Shown piece by piece: positions 42,698 through 54,765 of a stretch of DNA of 64,000 bases. The stretch is from assembly GCA_009746045.1 (NCBI GenBank), contig RPFO01000027.1:6204044-6268043 (forward strand). Direction: 5' to 3'. The notes beneath the pieces are model-generated. The model was given only the letters and a program-made list of their open reading frames with translations, was not told the DNA's origin and did not search any database. Positions within the stretch are counted from its first letter, which is position 1; every line of letters begins with the position of its first letter. A program made the position numbers and the translations under genes. Source of the DNA: Mesostigma viride. Lineage: Eukaryota; Streptophyta; Mesostigmatophyceae; Mesostigmatales; Mesostigmataceae.

Positions 42698-45087
42698 TTA
42701 ACGCTGGTCAACTCCTAAAAGCGACTTAGCCTCGTGGAGGCTGTCTACCGCCTTCGCCTTCTGGGGCACCCCCTTCGGCTCAGTCGGCCACGCGAACAGC
42801 TTGTCTGCCAGGTGTCCCCCCTCCTCCCGTTCCCGTTGGAGGCCGGCCATCATGTCCAGTGCCATGTTCACGTGGCGACGCGCCAGGTGGCGCGCGTCCA
42901 TCCCCTCCCCTGGTGCCACGTGTCCCCTGTATCTTTCCCCGGATGCTCCCGTTCCCCCGGATCCAGCGTCGCCGGACGCAGGAGCATCCGACAAGCCGTT
43001 GGTGAGACCGTCCCATAGTTCATCCATGTCCTCCCTGTCCTCTCCCGCCCCGATGGGCACGCCTGGACTCCCACCAGCGCTCTCGCCGGCAACCTCAGTC
43101 GGTCTCCTTCCCATGCCTCCCTTGTCCCCAAACAAAAGGTTGGATTCCAGCCCACTTACTGCACCTTCCCTGCGGCGGTCATCATCCGCGACGTCTCTCG
43201 CATCGGCAACATCGCTCGCATCAGCGGCGTGACCAGCAGCACCTGTGAGAGGCGCAGCAGCAGCAACCCTGGCACTGGACATGCCAGCAGGAGCACCCCT
43301 GGCACTGGACATGCTAGCTGTAGCCGCCGCGGAAGAGCATCTTGCGGCAGTGGCGGCCGCTGCGGCCTGAAAATCCATCCACTCTGCTTGCAGCCGCAAC
43401 GTCTCCTCGTTCGGCTTCAGCCCGACCGCGCCCATCCAATCCATCGTCGCCAGCACGCCCGCGAGGCTGTTCGTGTTCGCAAACGCCCGGATCAGCGCAT
43501 TGGCCGTGACGATCGACAGAGGGAGGCCCCTCCCTCTCATTGCGTCGGCTCGGGCAATGGCGCCGTTGACGTCCCCAGCAAACGCCGCGCCCTGGGCGGC
43601 CAGCGTGCCCACGACCACGGATCGCTCCGGGTGAAAACCCTGCGAGGCCATGTCGGCTATGACATCATCGACGCAGCTGATATCACCTACGAACGCGCAC
43701 GCGGAGAGGAGGGCTGTGTAAGTCCATAGGTTGGGCCGCACGCCGGCCGCTCGCATGGTCGCCATGGCGTGGAACGCGGCGGGTGTGTTTCGGGCGACTG
43801 CGCATGCGAGCACCCAGGTGGTGTAGGAGATGACGTCTGGGGTCACTCCACGCTGGGGCATGGTCACAGTGACCAGCCGCTGGGCCGTGACGTGGTACCC
43901 CTCACGCGCGCACGCGTACAGGAGGCAGTTGTAGACGACGCGGCTGGGCTTGAGCCGCGAGCGGACGTGCATGTGGCGGACCAGGGATGCGGCCACCTGG
44001 GGGTTGGGGGCGGCTTTCACGAGCGCCGCGTAGGTGTAGGCATCGGGGCGCAGGCCTGCGGACGCCATGTGGCGGGCAAAGGCGGCCGCGGCAGCGTAGT
44101 CGCCGCGCCGGGAGGCCTCATGGGCCAGGGAGTTTAGCACATGGCGGGGGGGGGGGTAGCGCAGGCGGGGGGCGCGGGGCGGCTGTGGCAGTGATGGCAA
44201 TTGCAATGATGATGAGGATGACACTGACACTAACGATGAGGAAGAGGAGGAGGGGGAGGAGGAGAATTGGGATGATGATGATGATGACAGCTCGCTCCTC
44301 CCAGTGCCAGACATCGGCCTTCCCCATTTCCTTTCAGGGCGTGGGTCAGGGGGCTGGGAATGCAGCCGGTCTTCCACATTCTGGTGCTGCTGCGGCGGCG
44401 GCTGCTGCGCTTGCTGTGGCTGTTCTTGGCGCTGTGGCTGCTGATGATGGTGTGGCTGTGCCTGTTGTTTGGGCATGCCTTGCGGCTGCTGATGTTGTCG
44501 CTGGTGCTGTATTTGGGGCAAGTGCCGCTGTTGCTGGGGGCGCACCCACCAGGGCTCCCCCTCACGCCCTTCCTCCAAACCCAACATGCCCGCATCATCA
44601 TCCAGCATGCCAACGTCTTCGCCCATGGCCTCACCAATGCCACTCATGCCATCAATGCCACGCTTGCCACCAATGCCGTCGTGTCCTCCATCATCACCAC
44701 GCACACCATCTTCGCTTATGGCCCCCAGAGCAGCCTCACCCTCGAGACCCCCGCCACTCCCCGCCCCTGCACCGCCACCACGGCCGCGCCCCTTTGCACC
44801 TCCCACTAGTGTGTCCCCACACGCACCGCCTGCCCCAGCCCCACCCAAAGTGCTTGCCCCACCCACCCCGCCGGCCCCACGCGCCCCACCCAAAGCGTTG
44901 GCCAACGACGGGGGGACCTTGTGCATGTCGATTGCGTGGGGTGCATCTCTGCCAGCATCCTCCCTGGCCGTGCCATATCCTGCAGTGTCAACACGGGGAC
45001 TGCTACCGCCCGCCCCCACCCCTGGCCCATGTGGCGGACTGGCTCCTTCACCCGCAGAGCTGCCGCCACCACCACCACCAGCAGCAG

Positions 45088-45126
<39 letters not shown>

Positions 45127-47845
45127 CACCACCAGCATCCGGCACTGCCCCCAGCCCCCGCGCCCCCACCGCACCATCCCGTGCGAATGCTTGCGGCTTC
45201 CTGCGCGCCCACATTGCGTCGTCCACCGCCCGCACCTCCGCGCCCCGCGCCGCCACCATGTCGGCAACCACCGCCGACGCCACCTCCAGCTGGCCCTCGT
45301 CCACGCACGCGCCCAAGGTGGCGAGGTACCAGCTCAGGGGGGGGGGAAAGGCGGCGGGCCCCGATTCTCGCGGCCCTGTGACAGCCGCCCCTGCTTCCCG
45401 CGGCAAGACTTGCCCCCGTCCCAATGCCCCAGCTGTTGTTGCCTGGGAAACGGGGGCCCGCGGGCGCTCGACCCCTTGGCCATCCCCAAACCCCTCCCGA
45501 TATCCGCAAACCCTTTCCCTCCCCGGCGCAACGGCCACCCATTCTGGCCGGAACCCTCCCCCATCCCGCGGACCTTCTCGCGCCAACCCCTCGGATCTCC
45601 CCGTCTCCAACATCCCCCATGTACTTGACAACCCGGTATTTGACAACCCGGTACTTGACAACCCGGTACTTGACAACCCGGCACTTGACAACCCGGTATT
45701 TGACAACCCGGTCTTTGAGAACCCGGTCTCCGCCAGCGCCTCGGATCGCCCCGTCTCTACCATCCCGGTACTCGACATCCCGAAACTTGATCGCCCACGA
45801 TCCAACAACCCAGCATCTGACAACAACCCGCTCTGCGGTCGCCCCGTGGCTCGCAATCTCCCGCCGTCCACCACCCGACCTGCCGGGGGGAGCGACCGGC
45901 CCAGGACGGAGCCACCCTCCAGGTGTCCCTGGCAGCCGGCCCACCCGTCGAGCAGATCGAGGAACGCTGCCGCGCGCCCCTGGCCGGGGGGGACTGCGTC
46001 CGCGAGGGGGACGACGTGCTCCCAGAAGAGGGAGGTGAGCCAGTGAGGGCGGGGGCGCGGGGGCGGCGGGCCCAGGGCCGTAGCCGGTTGCATACGGGTC
46101 GGTTTTCGATCTTGATGCAACATCGCTGTCGCATCACCCGGCGCCATCACCGTCATCTCACAATCCTGTGCTGACATCATCGCACTGTCCTGTGCTGACG
46201 TCACTGTTGGACTTTCCCCCCCGAGGCTCGTGTCAGCGTCCGTGGGAGCGAGGCTGCATCCTGCGTGCGACACAAGCGCTAGGTCTGGCGACGGGTTGAC
46301 AGGTTGCGGGGCATCAGAGGGGGGTGGGGAGGCCGCTCGCTTCGGACGTAAGCGGAGACGGATGCCAGCGGACATAAGAGGAGACGTCTCCAACGCACCC
46401 GCCGAGGATCGAAGAGGAGATGGTGCCTCTAGCGGGCCTGACGAGGGCGTGGGGTCGACTTCCACCCGGGGGCCACCCCCATGTGGCACAGGGAGATGAT
46501 GTCGGTGTGCAAAGGAGGCATGCGGCGGGTCGGACGTGTACACCCGGTACAGGACCGCCAGCGCCTGCAGGGTGCGCCCCAGGTCTCTGTCCCTCGTGGA
46601 GCATGACGCCATCGCGTGGCGGGGGATGGCATCCAACGAGGACGTCCAGGAGGCAGGGTGGTCCAGCGCCCGGTTGCCCTCGCTCGTCCGGCTGCCCTCG
46701 CGCAACCGGTTGCCCTCGCGCATCCAGTTGCCGGCGGCCCACGCATGGCGCAGGAGCAGCGAGCGGAGGAGGGCGAGGGTCACGGGGGCCATGCCGTCAC
46801 GGTTTGCACAGGCCTCGAGCAGGCGGGCTAACGCCTTGGGCTGAATCAGCCCTCGCGCAGACAGCAGGCTCTCCGGATCCAGCCCAACGCCTTGCGCTGC
46901 CCTAGCGTGGGTGGGTACCGGAGGGTTCGTGGGTGGCAGGTTCTGGCACCGCGATGTCTCGGACGGCACGTTTGCCGCGGGCTGCTTTCCAGACGGAGCG
47001 CTTGCTGACGCCAAGTCTTCGGATGCTGACTGCACAGACAGTGCTTTCCCTGCTGGTGCCTTTCCCGCTGCCGACTTTCCAGGTGGCAAGTCGTCAAAAG
47101 GCGCGTTCCCTGACAGCGCCTCCTCCAGCACAGCACGCGCCCCCTGCACACCTTGCCTCTCCTGAACAGCTGGCGCCGGCGCGCTAGCCTCCGCGTCTGC
47201 CGCGGCGATCAGGGCAAGCGCGCTGCTGACGTCACCCTCGGCGATGCAGCCCTTGATCGCAAACTCCCAGGGGCACGGCGTGCCAGGAGCCGGGTGGGGC
47301 GCCACCTGACACGTGCGCAGGAGCCCGGTCACTTCTGCGAGGGCGCTAGTATTGCCACTCCCGGCCTGGCGCGCGGCCCAGTGGAGGGCGAACGAGGCCA
47401 TAGGTGCGCTGACTGCGCTATGGGCGACTGCCTGGGCCAGCGCGGGCAGGATGGCGTCATCTCGGCCCGCCTTCTTTAGCAACTGGAGTTCCTTCAGGTA
47501 TTTCTTGTGAGAGACGCTGGGAGCGGTTGTCGGGGCAACGGCGCCCAGTTTACCCTGGTCAACTGGCAGCTCCCTTGGTCGTCGCGGCCGGGCAGGTGCG
47601 CGCTTAGGCAAGGGGGCAGGTGACGACGAGCTGAACGGATGGCACGCGGGCAAGATGCCACGTAATTCGGGAGAGCGCGTGACTGCACATCCCGGCCAGG
47701 GGAACCCGGGGGGATAAAGCCCGTGCGGACGCCATACTGTCCAATGGCGTAGCGCAAAAATGGCACGCCTGAGAGACATTGATGACCTCACCGCAGGCGC
47801 GACCGTTGCTTCGATGCGATGTACCGAAACGGGTTGTCCCGCCAT
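42698..47845 (-). CDS. Pentatricopeptide-repeat protein, probably organellar
   Basis: Single open frame of 1715 residues. The N terminus is basic and Ala/Ser/Pro-rich, as in a transit peptide. A helical segment (KKYLKELQLLKKAGRDDAIL) follows at ~115-135. The middle is mostly disordered: GLSxTGLSS repeats (~708-748), a poly-Ala tract (~905-925) and a Gln/His-rich tract (~1105-1158). Seven P-type PPR motifs occupy ~1232-1480; examples are HVLNSLAHEASRRGDYAAAA, GLRPDAYTYAALVKA, GVTPDVISYTTWVLACAVAR and GVRPNLWTYTALLSACAFVG. PPR arrays bind RNA base by base, and such proteins act in chloroplast or mitochondrial RNA processing or translation. The target is unknown. Introns within the low-complexity middle cannot be excluded. 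Confidence 0.82.
45060..45130 (-). repeat. (CAG)n trinucleotide repeat in the PPR gene
   Basis: About 16 AGC/CAG units on the plus strand with flanking CCACCA units. In the PPR frame it encodes a poly-alanine tract of about a dozen residues followed by glycines. Confidence 0.85.
45618..45725 (-). repeat. 15-bp coding minisatellite in the PPR gene
   Basis: Seven to eight copies of a 15-bp unit (TTGACAACCCGGTAC and variants) on the plus strand. In frame this gives alternating GLSST/GLSNT-type pentapeptides. The period is a multiple of three, so length changes keep the frame. Confidence 0.88.
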
Positions 47846-49015
47846 GGTGGGGAAACGAGATTGGGGTTGCCCATGATCATAAATAAATGCTACAAGCTAC
47901 ATCCAGATGGTGAGCGCGAGATATCTTTAGTCTCCGGCTCGGAAAATCAATCAGTACAACATCCCATCGTTTAAACCTCGTTTTCTGCAAGACACCGCAT
48001 TAGCTAGGGGATGTAAGGGTACCCGAGGCTGGGATAGCGAGCACGTTCCCGTGTCGCTCTCATTTGTACGCTGGATAATCACTTTGAGGTGCAGAAACTG
48101 GGGAGTGCGTACGCTTTTGTTGTGGGACTGACAGGTCTCTGTTCTTGTAAGGGTACAGGGAGTAGCCCTTTTAAACAAAGCTGACATAATGAATATCTTC
48201 ATAAAAGGAGGCAGCAACCAGCAGGCAGGAACCGGGCATGTGCCAAAAGGGCATGGGTGGATCACGCGTTGTCCCCCGCGCCGTTGCAGGATTACAGCTG
48301 CCAGAACGCACCCCCGTAAGCTTGCATTGCCCGTCCAGCTCGCGCTACAACTTGCTAGACGTTCCTTTCTCCAAGTTTCCGTTAATTAAGTGCTAATATA
48401 GAATCAAATCATCATGTTTCTTCCTGTTATATGTAAATTGTGAGTTATATTATTGCCAACAACTAGGAACTCGACAATCCTACTTGTTGCGGGATGTGGG
48501 CTCCTGGGCTGAGCGGCTGGGGACAGCCGGACAGGTCAGCAAGCAACTCTTGGTCTACAAGGTTGTCAACTGTCAAGGTTGTCACTTGGTCCAGTGGCCA
48601 CTGGCCACGTACCTCGCTGTACCTGCGCGGTCGTCCAACAACAGCCAACGCGACCTTTTTATGGCGGTCCAGGAGGCCACGTTTGCAAAAAGTATCTATT
48701 CCCGCGTAACGGACGCGCGGGGCGCTGGGAATTAAAACGTGACGTTGTCTGGACCACCCGAAAGGAGCGTGCGTTGCAAACTGTTGCTCGAAAGGAGCAT
48801 CTGCACTGCATACAGTGAGTTGACGGTCTAGTCGAGTGATGACCAGTCGACGACCCGAGAAATCGTCCTCCGTTAGCCCTGAGTTCTAGCGCTTTAACGG
48901 AGACCTTTTCCATCAAGGCGTAAGTCTGTCGTCGGCATAGCTCGTTGCGGTAATTTGAGCAGTTTCGCGAGCAGTCCCCGCCCAGTCTTCCGCAGCTCGC
49001 GCGCTTCAAGGCACC
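47846..49015. promoter_or_regulatory. Divergent intergenic region between PPR and FAD4 genes
   Basis: About 1.17 kb separates two divergently transcribed genes for likely organelle proteins, so it must hold both promoters. No clear TATA box or binding site was recognised. An AT-rich stretch lies at 48380-48470. Short open frames here have no protein features. Confidence 0.4.
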
Positions 49016-51455
49016 ATGGAGTCGTTGTTGACTCGCGCGGACGTTGCAGTCGGGAGGGTATCTCGAGGGGTGCATGTGCATGGCACTTGTGCGCGACTGC
49101 AGTTGCGGTCTACCGGGATTCGGGCGAGGCCGCAGAGGAAAGGGACATCCCGCAGTTTTATCCAGGAGCGCAGATTTACACGCCAACCTAGCAACGAAAC
49201 CTTCACCGTCCGTGCTGTGCTTTCAGAAACGAAGAAATCAAGTACCCGTGACAACAGCGATGCCTCAGGAGACATGGCCCATCCGGAGCTCAAGAGCAGA
49301 CCCTCCGCGGAGGATGCGGCTTTGCTGGGAAGTAGCGCTTTGTCTCTGCGTGAGAAAGAGGACTTGTTGTTTCGGCTTCCTCTGGAGATTGGTCTGACCG
49401 CCGAAGACCTGGCATCGACGGATCAACACCGACTTATCGTCGGGGTGGCGTCCGCGCTGCTTGTAGCACTGCTCGGGAAAGGCCTGCTGGCATGCCACGG
49501 CACGCCCGATACAATTGAAGTCACCATCGCGGCAGCGCTCGCGTACATTCTCTCGGATCTGGGCTCCGGTGTATACCATTGGGCGATCGACAATTACGGA
49601 GATGCCAACACGCCCATCTTCGGCCAGCAGATCGCCGGTTTCCAGGGCCACCACGAGTTCCCCTGGGTAAGTGCTACAACCTACCTGACTCTCACTATCA
49701 CATGATTTGAACAGGGGCTACCTTGTGAGGCCGCAGGCTGTATAACATGTGGCATACACACCTGTTATAATATATATATACATGTGATAATTTTTAATAT
49801 ATATACATGTGATAATGTATATTGAGCGAAATGCTAGGCATTTAAAAAGTAGTGGGCTTCCATCGTTCCGGGGTAGCGCCACTTGTCAAGTACTTGGCTC
49901 AATGGCACTTGTTGAAATTAGTTAATAATTGAAATTAGTTTAAATTAGCCACCAGTTGAACTTAGTATGCTGCTCGGATTCGAACACAGGATGTATGTGG
50001 TGCTTGCCAGTGCATGCCCAGCTGGCACCACTGGCTAAATTTAGCGCGCTCCTATCGTTACGTCCCGGAATGTTGTGCTCAAGGTGAGACAGGGTCTGGG
50101 TGTTTGGCAGCTATCGTTACGTCCCCGAATGTTGTGCTCAAGGTGAGACAGGGTCTGGGTGTTTGGCAGCATAAGTGAGTATACTTCAGGAGACTAAATT
50201 CAATAGCCACACATTTCTAGTCAGTCCGTAGTAGACTTCACTCCATTTTGGAGTTAGCAACAAATACTTTCTTAGCTGTGATTCTATGGACAGTGATGCG
50301 GGACCTATTGGTGATCGCGCGCGGAAACGTGGACGTGTCTGTGGCCTGTGCTGGTTACCTCCCGGATCTCATGGTCACGAGAGAGGATAGTGATGCCAGG
50401 CCTGGGCTGGTCACTATAGTATAGTGATGCCAGGCCTGCGCGAGTCGTCTCCTTGACATCCTTGGTGAGGCTGTCGGGGATCCGCTCAGCGTGGTTGTCA
50501 CGTGCCGTCCTTAGGAGAGTTGCCCCCTCCTCTCCTGTGGGTGTCAGGTGCGCGCATGAAAACGAATGCATGAAAACGAATGCGGCTGGGCTGAACCATC
50601 CCCTACTGCTCACGAGCCAGGTGCAGTGGTCAGGAGGGCGGCGTCCCCCCCGTGCGTGTGCGTTATGTGTGTCGCGCGCCTGTGTGGAGGGGACTGCGTG
50701 CCCCAGAACGATGAGCACCACTTTTCCGGCGAATGAATTTTCCACACCCCTTTTCTTTCTCTTGGCCGTGTCTTGGTTTTGTTTCCCCCGCGGTCGTCCC
50801 CCCACGCATCCTCTGCAGACAATCGTGGTGTGCGCGGCTTTATGAATGATGATGCCCTGCACCACCAAATTTCCCTCCTTGGCTGCGACTTCCCTTACCC
50901 TCTCTCTCTCCCCAACCCCCACCCATTCTCAACAGACCACCATGGTGTGCGCCCGTATTGACCTGTCTGCTCCTGGCCACCCCCGCCCCTATTGTCACCG
51001 TGGCTTCCTTTCCGTCCTCCCCCCCCCTTCCTTGCGAACAGACCATCACGATGCGAGGTTTCGCCAACAACGTCCACAAGACGTTTGCACCCACAATCCC
51101 GTTTGCACTCCTCTACCTGGCCACCAGCGAGTCCGCGTCCTGGGACGTGTTTGCCGCGACCTTCATGTTCTTCGTTGCCGCCAGCCAGCAGCTGCACTCC
51201 TGGTCCCACATGAAGCGCTCGGAGCTGCCCGCTACCGTTATCGCGCTACAGGAGGCCGGGCTGCTCATCTCCCGCAAGGCGCATGGCGCGCACCACTTGC
51301 CGCCGTTTGAGGACAATTACTGCATCGTGAGCGGGGTGTGGAACCCCTGGCTGGACCGCAGCGGCGTGTTCCGTGTGCTGGAGAGGGCGGTGTACGCGGT
51401 CACGGGGGTCCGGCCACGCTGCTGGGAGGAGGGGGGGAAGGCTGTACCGAAGTGA
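49016..51455 (+). CDS. FAD4: FAD4-like plastid lipid desaturase (TMEM189/Kua domain)
   Basis: Two exons, 49016-49666 (donor TGG|GTAAGT) and 51042-51455 (acceptor GAACAG), phase 0, 354 residues. The first ~75 residues are basic and Ser/Arg-rich, as in a plastid transit peptide. Hydrophobic segments lie at ~140-160 and ~172-185. The histidine-rich family signature is complete: YHWAIDNYGD (His188), GFQGHHEFPW (212-213) joining TITMRGFANNVHK across the splice (His229), QQLHSWSH (269, 273), and KAHGAHHLPPFEDNYCIVSG (298-302), then GVWNPWLD. In plants FAD4 puts the trans-delta-3 double bond into the palmitoyl chain of phosphatidylglycerol in thylakoids. The family also includes the plasmanylethanolamine desaturase PEDS1, but the transit peptide and the C terminus GVRPRCWEE favour FAD4. 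Confidence 0.9.
49975..50048 (-). other. tRNA-like remnant
   Basis: On the minus strand there is a B-box match (TGTTCGAATCC, as in the T-arm), preceded by TAGCCAGTGGTGCCAGCTGG, which resembles a D-arm/A box. The T and acceptor stems do not pair, so it is not a working tRNA. It may be a tRNA pseudogene or the head of an old SINE in the FAD4 intron. Confidence 0.3.
50051..50168 (+). repeat. 58-bp tandem duplication in the FAD4 intron
   Basis: Two adjacent nearly identical copies beginning CTATCGTTACGTCCC and ending GGGTGTTTGGCAG, differing at about one position. Clearly recent. Confidence 0.9.
50810..51062 (+). repeat. Repeated copies of the FAD4 splice acceptor
   Basis: The true acceptor and exon start (GAACAG|ACCATCACGATGCG, 51036-51055) has two upstream look-alikes about 107-116 bp apart: CAACAGACCACCATGGTGTG near 50928 and CTGCAGACAATCGTGGTGTG near 50813. 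Each is preceded by its own pyrimidine-rich tract. Confidence 0.75.
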
Positions 51456-51945
51456 AGGGGCAGGAGGGAGGGGGGGAGGCCGGTACCAAAGTGAAGGGGC
51501 AGGAAGTGGAGGAGGGGAAGGCAGTCCACAAAGAAAGTAACTGGGTCTGGACCGTTTTGTGTTACCAGTCCCTAAGCGGTGGAGGACAGGGGGGATGGGC
51601 TCCAGAATAGACCGGGCGCGGAGGGGGGAAGGGAAGGTGGTCCTACAGCCAGCATGAACACGAGCCAGCCCCTTTCAAAGGGGCAGGAAGGAGGGGGTCG
51701 CGGCGGTCCTGAGGTGAAGGGAGAGGGCGGAGATGGGTCGAGCTCAGGCCACGTGATTACTACCCGTATGTACTCGTATGTGCCACCGTGCGGGCGTCAA
51801 GTAGTCGGGCGGTCCCAAAGTGACATGCGTGTGGGAGGAGGGCCTCAGAAGGCGGTCCTAAAGTGAAGCTGCGGGCCAGTGTACAGATTAAGGGGTGCAG
51901 TACAAGGATGGAAAACATGCCACGTGTGGTCCCAAAGGGGAGCAA
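51430..51945 (+). repeat. Repeated copies of the FAD4 stop-codon region
   Basis: The end of the coding region (GCTGTACCGAAGTGAAGGGG) recurs downstream: GCCGGTACCAAAGTGAAGGG near 51479, GGCGGTCCTGAGGTGAAGGG near 51702, GGCGGTCCCAAAGTGACATG near 51808, GGCGGTCCTAAAGTGAAGCT near 51852 and GTGGTCCCAAAGGGG near 51923. Divergence tends to increase with distance. Confidence 0.75.
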
Positions 51946-52570
51946 TGGGGCGGTCTCAGAGCGCATGGGGTGGGGAAGTAAAGGGTGGAAAGGACTGCTT
52001 AGCGATAGCGCGACCGATACCCCAACCCGCGGCAGGCACCGTGGCAGCTGTCTCGTCTTCCGCAGCAGCGCACCACCCATCCCATCCATATGAAAGAAAG
52101 CAAGCCATCCGCGAGTGTTGCCGTGCCATGACCTGGGGCATGGCTCGGAGTACTCTCCATTCGTCCGTGCGTCCACACTCCTCGGCTCTGCACGCCCGGG
52201 TCGGGCTCACCCTGCCAGCCCATCATGCGACAGGAGTGGGTGAGCATCGAGTGGTTCATTGAATATGGTCGGCCGTCCACTGGAGGGGCGGACGCCCGTG
52301 CAAAGCGGAGTGTGCAACCGTGTGGGACCCCAGCGCGCGTTTGGATGCTGTCCTGTCCTGGGAAAGGGGGTCACCATGTCGCCGGGCGAGGGGGTGGGAA
52401 TCGTGGAACGAACGCTCTCTGAGGAGAGAGCAATGCGCGCACTATCCCTGCCACCGTGTGCGCGCGTGTGCTTACCATCCGCGCACTGATCGCCGGGCCT
52501 TGACCCCCAGTTGGCCACCCAGGGACCACCAGCCACCACCGGGAGTCCCATGCGCGAACCCCACTGATCC
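51946..52570. other. 3' flank of FAD4, no gene seen
   Basis: No coding sequence recognised; open frames on both strands lack protein character. Confidence 0.35.
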
Positions 52571-52573
52571 GGT

Positions 52574-52684
52574 TGGACGTTCGATGGGACATGCGATGGG
52601 ACATGCGATGGGACATGCGATGGGACATGCGATGGGACATGCGATGGGACATGCGATGGGACATGCGATGGGACATGCGATCCC
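52574..52684. repeat. 12-bp minisatellite
   Basis: Nine nearly perfect copies of ATGGGACATGCG. Period divisible by three, so several frames stay open. Confidence 0.95.
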
Positions 52685-53316
52685 CTCCGGCGATGTCCCT
52701 TCGTGAGCCGGTTCCTGCAGCTTCTCAATGCAACCCGCTGCATGGAGCTCCCAAGCGCGTCCGCTTGGCGATGAGTTGATCTACCTGCACCGCCTCGCGT
52801 AGGAATCCATGCATGGTGAGGAGCTGACTGCTTTGTGAGTACCTGCACCGGGCTGCGTTCAGCGGCGCACTTGGTGGTCATGACGGCAACCCCACCACCG
52901 CTTGGACAACATGCACGCTGCCATCCTCGCCGCTAAGTTCCACGGGGCGACCACTGCTGTTTTCACTCGTATGCCCGATGGTTTTTAATATAGTTAGAAA
53001 GTCACCAAACAGCCAACATCGTGACGGCACCACGAGTGCGGCCCCAACTCTTACTCCGAGATTGCTTGGGCGTGGCGCGGCAACGTGCACGCTGCCATCC
53101 TCGGCGCGGGGTAGTCCCGAGATGAGTCCCGTCCCGCTGCCAAAGCTGCCACAGCGTTACTCAGCGACACGGCTGCCGCGGCGTTGCCAAGGGCCCCCCC
53201 TGTCTTGCAATCACATTGTGCGGCAGGCCACCGCCACTCGAGGTAGTTGGATCCCGCAGTGGCAGCAACATCCTAAATTGCAGTGAGCACCCACCGTGAC
53301 GCCACCAACAACAACT
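52685..53316. other. Unassigned; short direct repeat
   Basis: Contains two copies of a ~25-bp segment with GTGCACGCTGCCATCCTC (near 52908 and 53080). No gene recognised. Confidence 0.35.
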
Positions 53317-54107
53317 GGTGCTGACCCCCGCCTGGGCTTGTTGGATGCATTCTGGGCCCAAATGGGCGCTGTGCGGTTCCTCCCTTCCCGCAAGAGGTTG
53401 TTGCAAACATCCTGCGGTTCTGAGACAATCTCAGTGTGTACAGGCAACTGGGATTCGTGCGGCAGTTTTAAGCTGTCCGCAGCGAGCCCACATGAGGGCC
53501 TTTGCAATTGGATGTTGAGATTCGAGTTTCGCGGATGAGCTTGGTCTGGAAACGGCCTCCTTTCTTTAACAGGAAGAGCGACGCGGTTCCGTTGCAACTT
53601 CGCTGGCTAATGCAAGGGGCTGTCGTGATGGCCTATAACCCTGGGCCTGGGCTTGTCGTCGCTCAGTGGACAGCGCACAAGCCCTGAGAATGCAACACGC
53701 TGGTAGTTTTTATGCCAGCTTGGGTATATAGCAAGATGCCGTGCCTGCTAGCTGTACGCGGGCTGGGAAGAGCTTTGGCGGCTATGCATGAGATCTGTCA
53801 GTCTGCTTGTCAGTCTGCCATGCCCAGTTATTATTGGACAGTGAGGGACTGCAATGCCAGGTCCATTGCAGTCCAAAAATGCAGTCCGTGACGACTGCAT
53901 TTCATGGAGGACTTACGCTCACGTGACGCATTCTACGTGTAAATAATTAATGAAATGCAGTCAATGAAGTGCATTCCATGAAATGCAGTCCATGATGTGC
54001 AGTTCATGAAATGCCCCAGATTTGGGTGGCAAGCACAGCTCCTACCTGCGACAGCCCCATTAAAATTAAATTAAAATTCAATTATAACATGACTCCGTTT
54101 GGAGATC
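53317..54107 (+). repeat. Left arm of a ~790-bp inverted segmental duplication
   Basis: Matches 58715-59503 in reverse orientation with only scattered differences. On this strand both copies keep a frame with LGLLDAFWAQ, LQTSCGSETISVCTGNWDSC and a common stop after RFEFRG. They also share a stretch of repeated ATGAAATGCAGTC-type words (53830-54010), a damaged family B palindrome (53921-53940) and a family A-type tail at the outer end (54058-54105). No family recognised for the frame. Confidence 0.88.
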
Positions 54108-54765
54108 AGTTACTCAAAAAGCGTCAAACCCTAAACCCTAGAAACTAACCAGCGCCCAGAGTAGTTGGGTTGCGGGCTCCACGGCCTGACCCGCTGTGCT
54201 TGCCAAATCTAGTGACACGCGTTTCCCGTTCACCGCAAGGGGGATGGAACATGTAAGATAGCTTAGATGTGTAAGAACTAAGGCATACAAGCCGTTTCAT
54301 TCTCATTTAGGCTCTCTCGCCTTGTCATCTTAATACCCTCATCGTAAGGAGCTGCATGCTGGCGTGATCACCGGATTCAAGTGGATCAGGAAGACTTCAA
54401 TTTATTCTCCTTAATTAATTAATTAATTAATAAGACTCGTGCTCCCGTTGGGGAGTCACGGAGCATTAACCCCGATCGATGGATGGATGGATGCAAACAG
54501 TCCTACCGGAGGATAATTCTCCTTAGGATGAGGGCATTAAGACGACAAGACCAGAGAGACTAAATGAGAATGAAACGGTTTGCATGCCTTAGTTCTTACA
54601 CATCTAAGCTATCTTACACGTAGCATCCCCGGCATTGCGGTGAACGGGAAAACGCGTGTCACTAGATTTGGCAAGCACAGCGGGTCGGGCCGTGGAGCCC
54701 GCAACCCGACTACTCTGGGCGCTGGTTAGTTTTTAGGTTGTAGGGTTTGACGCTTTTTGAGTTTT
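54107..54765. repeat. Hairpin-forming inverted repeat, ~240-bp arms
   Basis: Left arm 54107-54352 and right arm 54528-54765 are inverted copies; shared blocks include CTCAAAAAGCGTCAAACCCT, GTGACACGCGTTT, CTTAGATGTGTAAGAACTAA and ATGAGAATGAAACGG (in one orientation or the other). The ~175-bp spacer holds a half-LINE tail (minus strand, 54412-54470). The left arm carries CCCTAAACCCTA; the right arm has a mutated version. Confidence 0.88.

Noticed and set aside
43987-46046. Plus-strand frames of 464 and 486 codons
   Set aside because: Antisense to the low-complexity part of the PPR gene; Pro/His/Ala-rich composition reflects GC-rich repeats.
52574-52684. CRISPR-like array
   Set aside because: A 12-bp head-to-tail repeat without spacers, in a eukaryotic genome.
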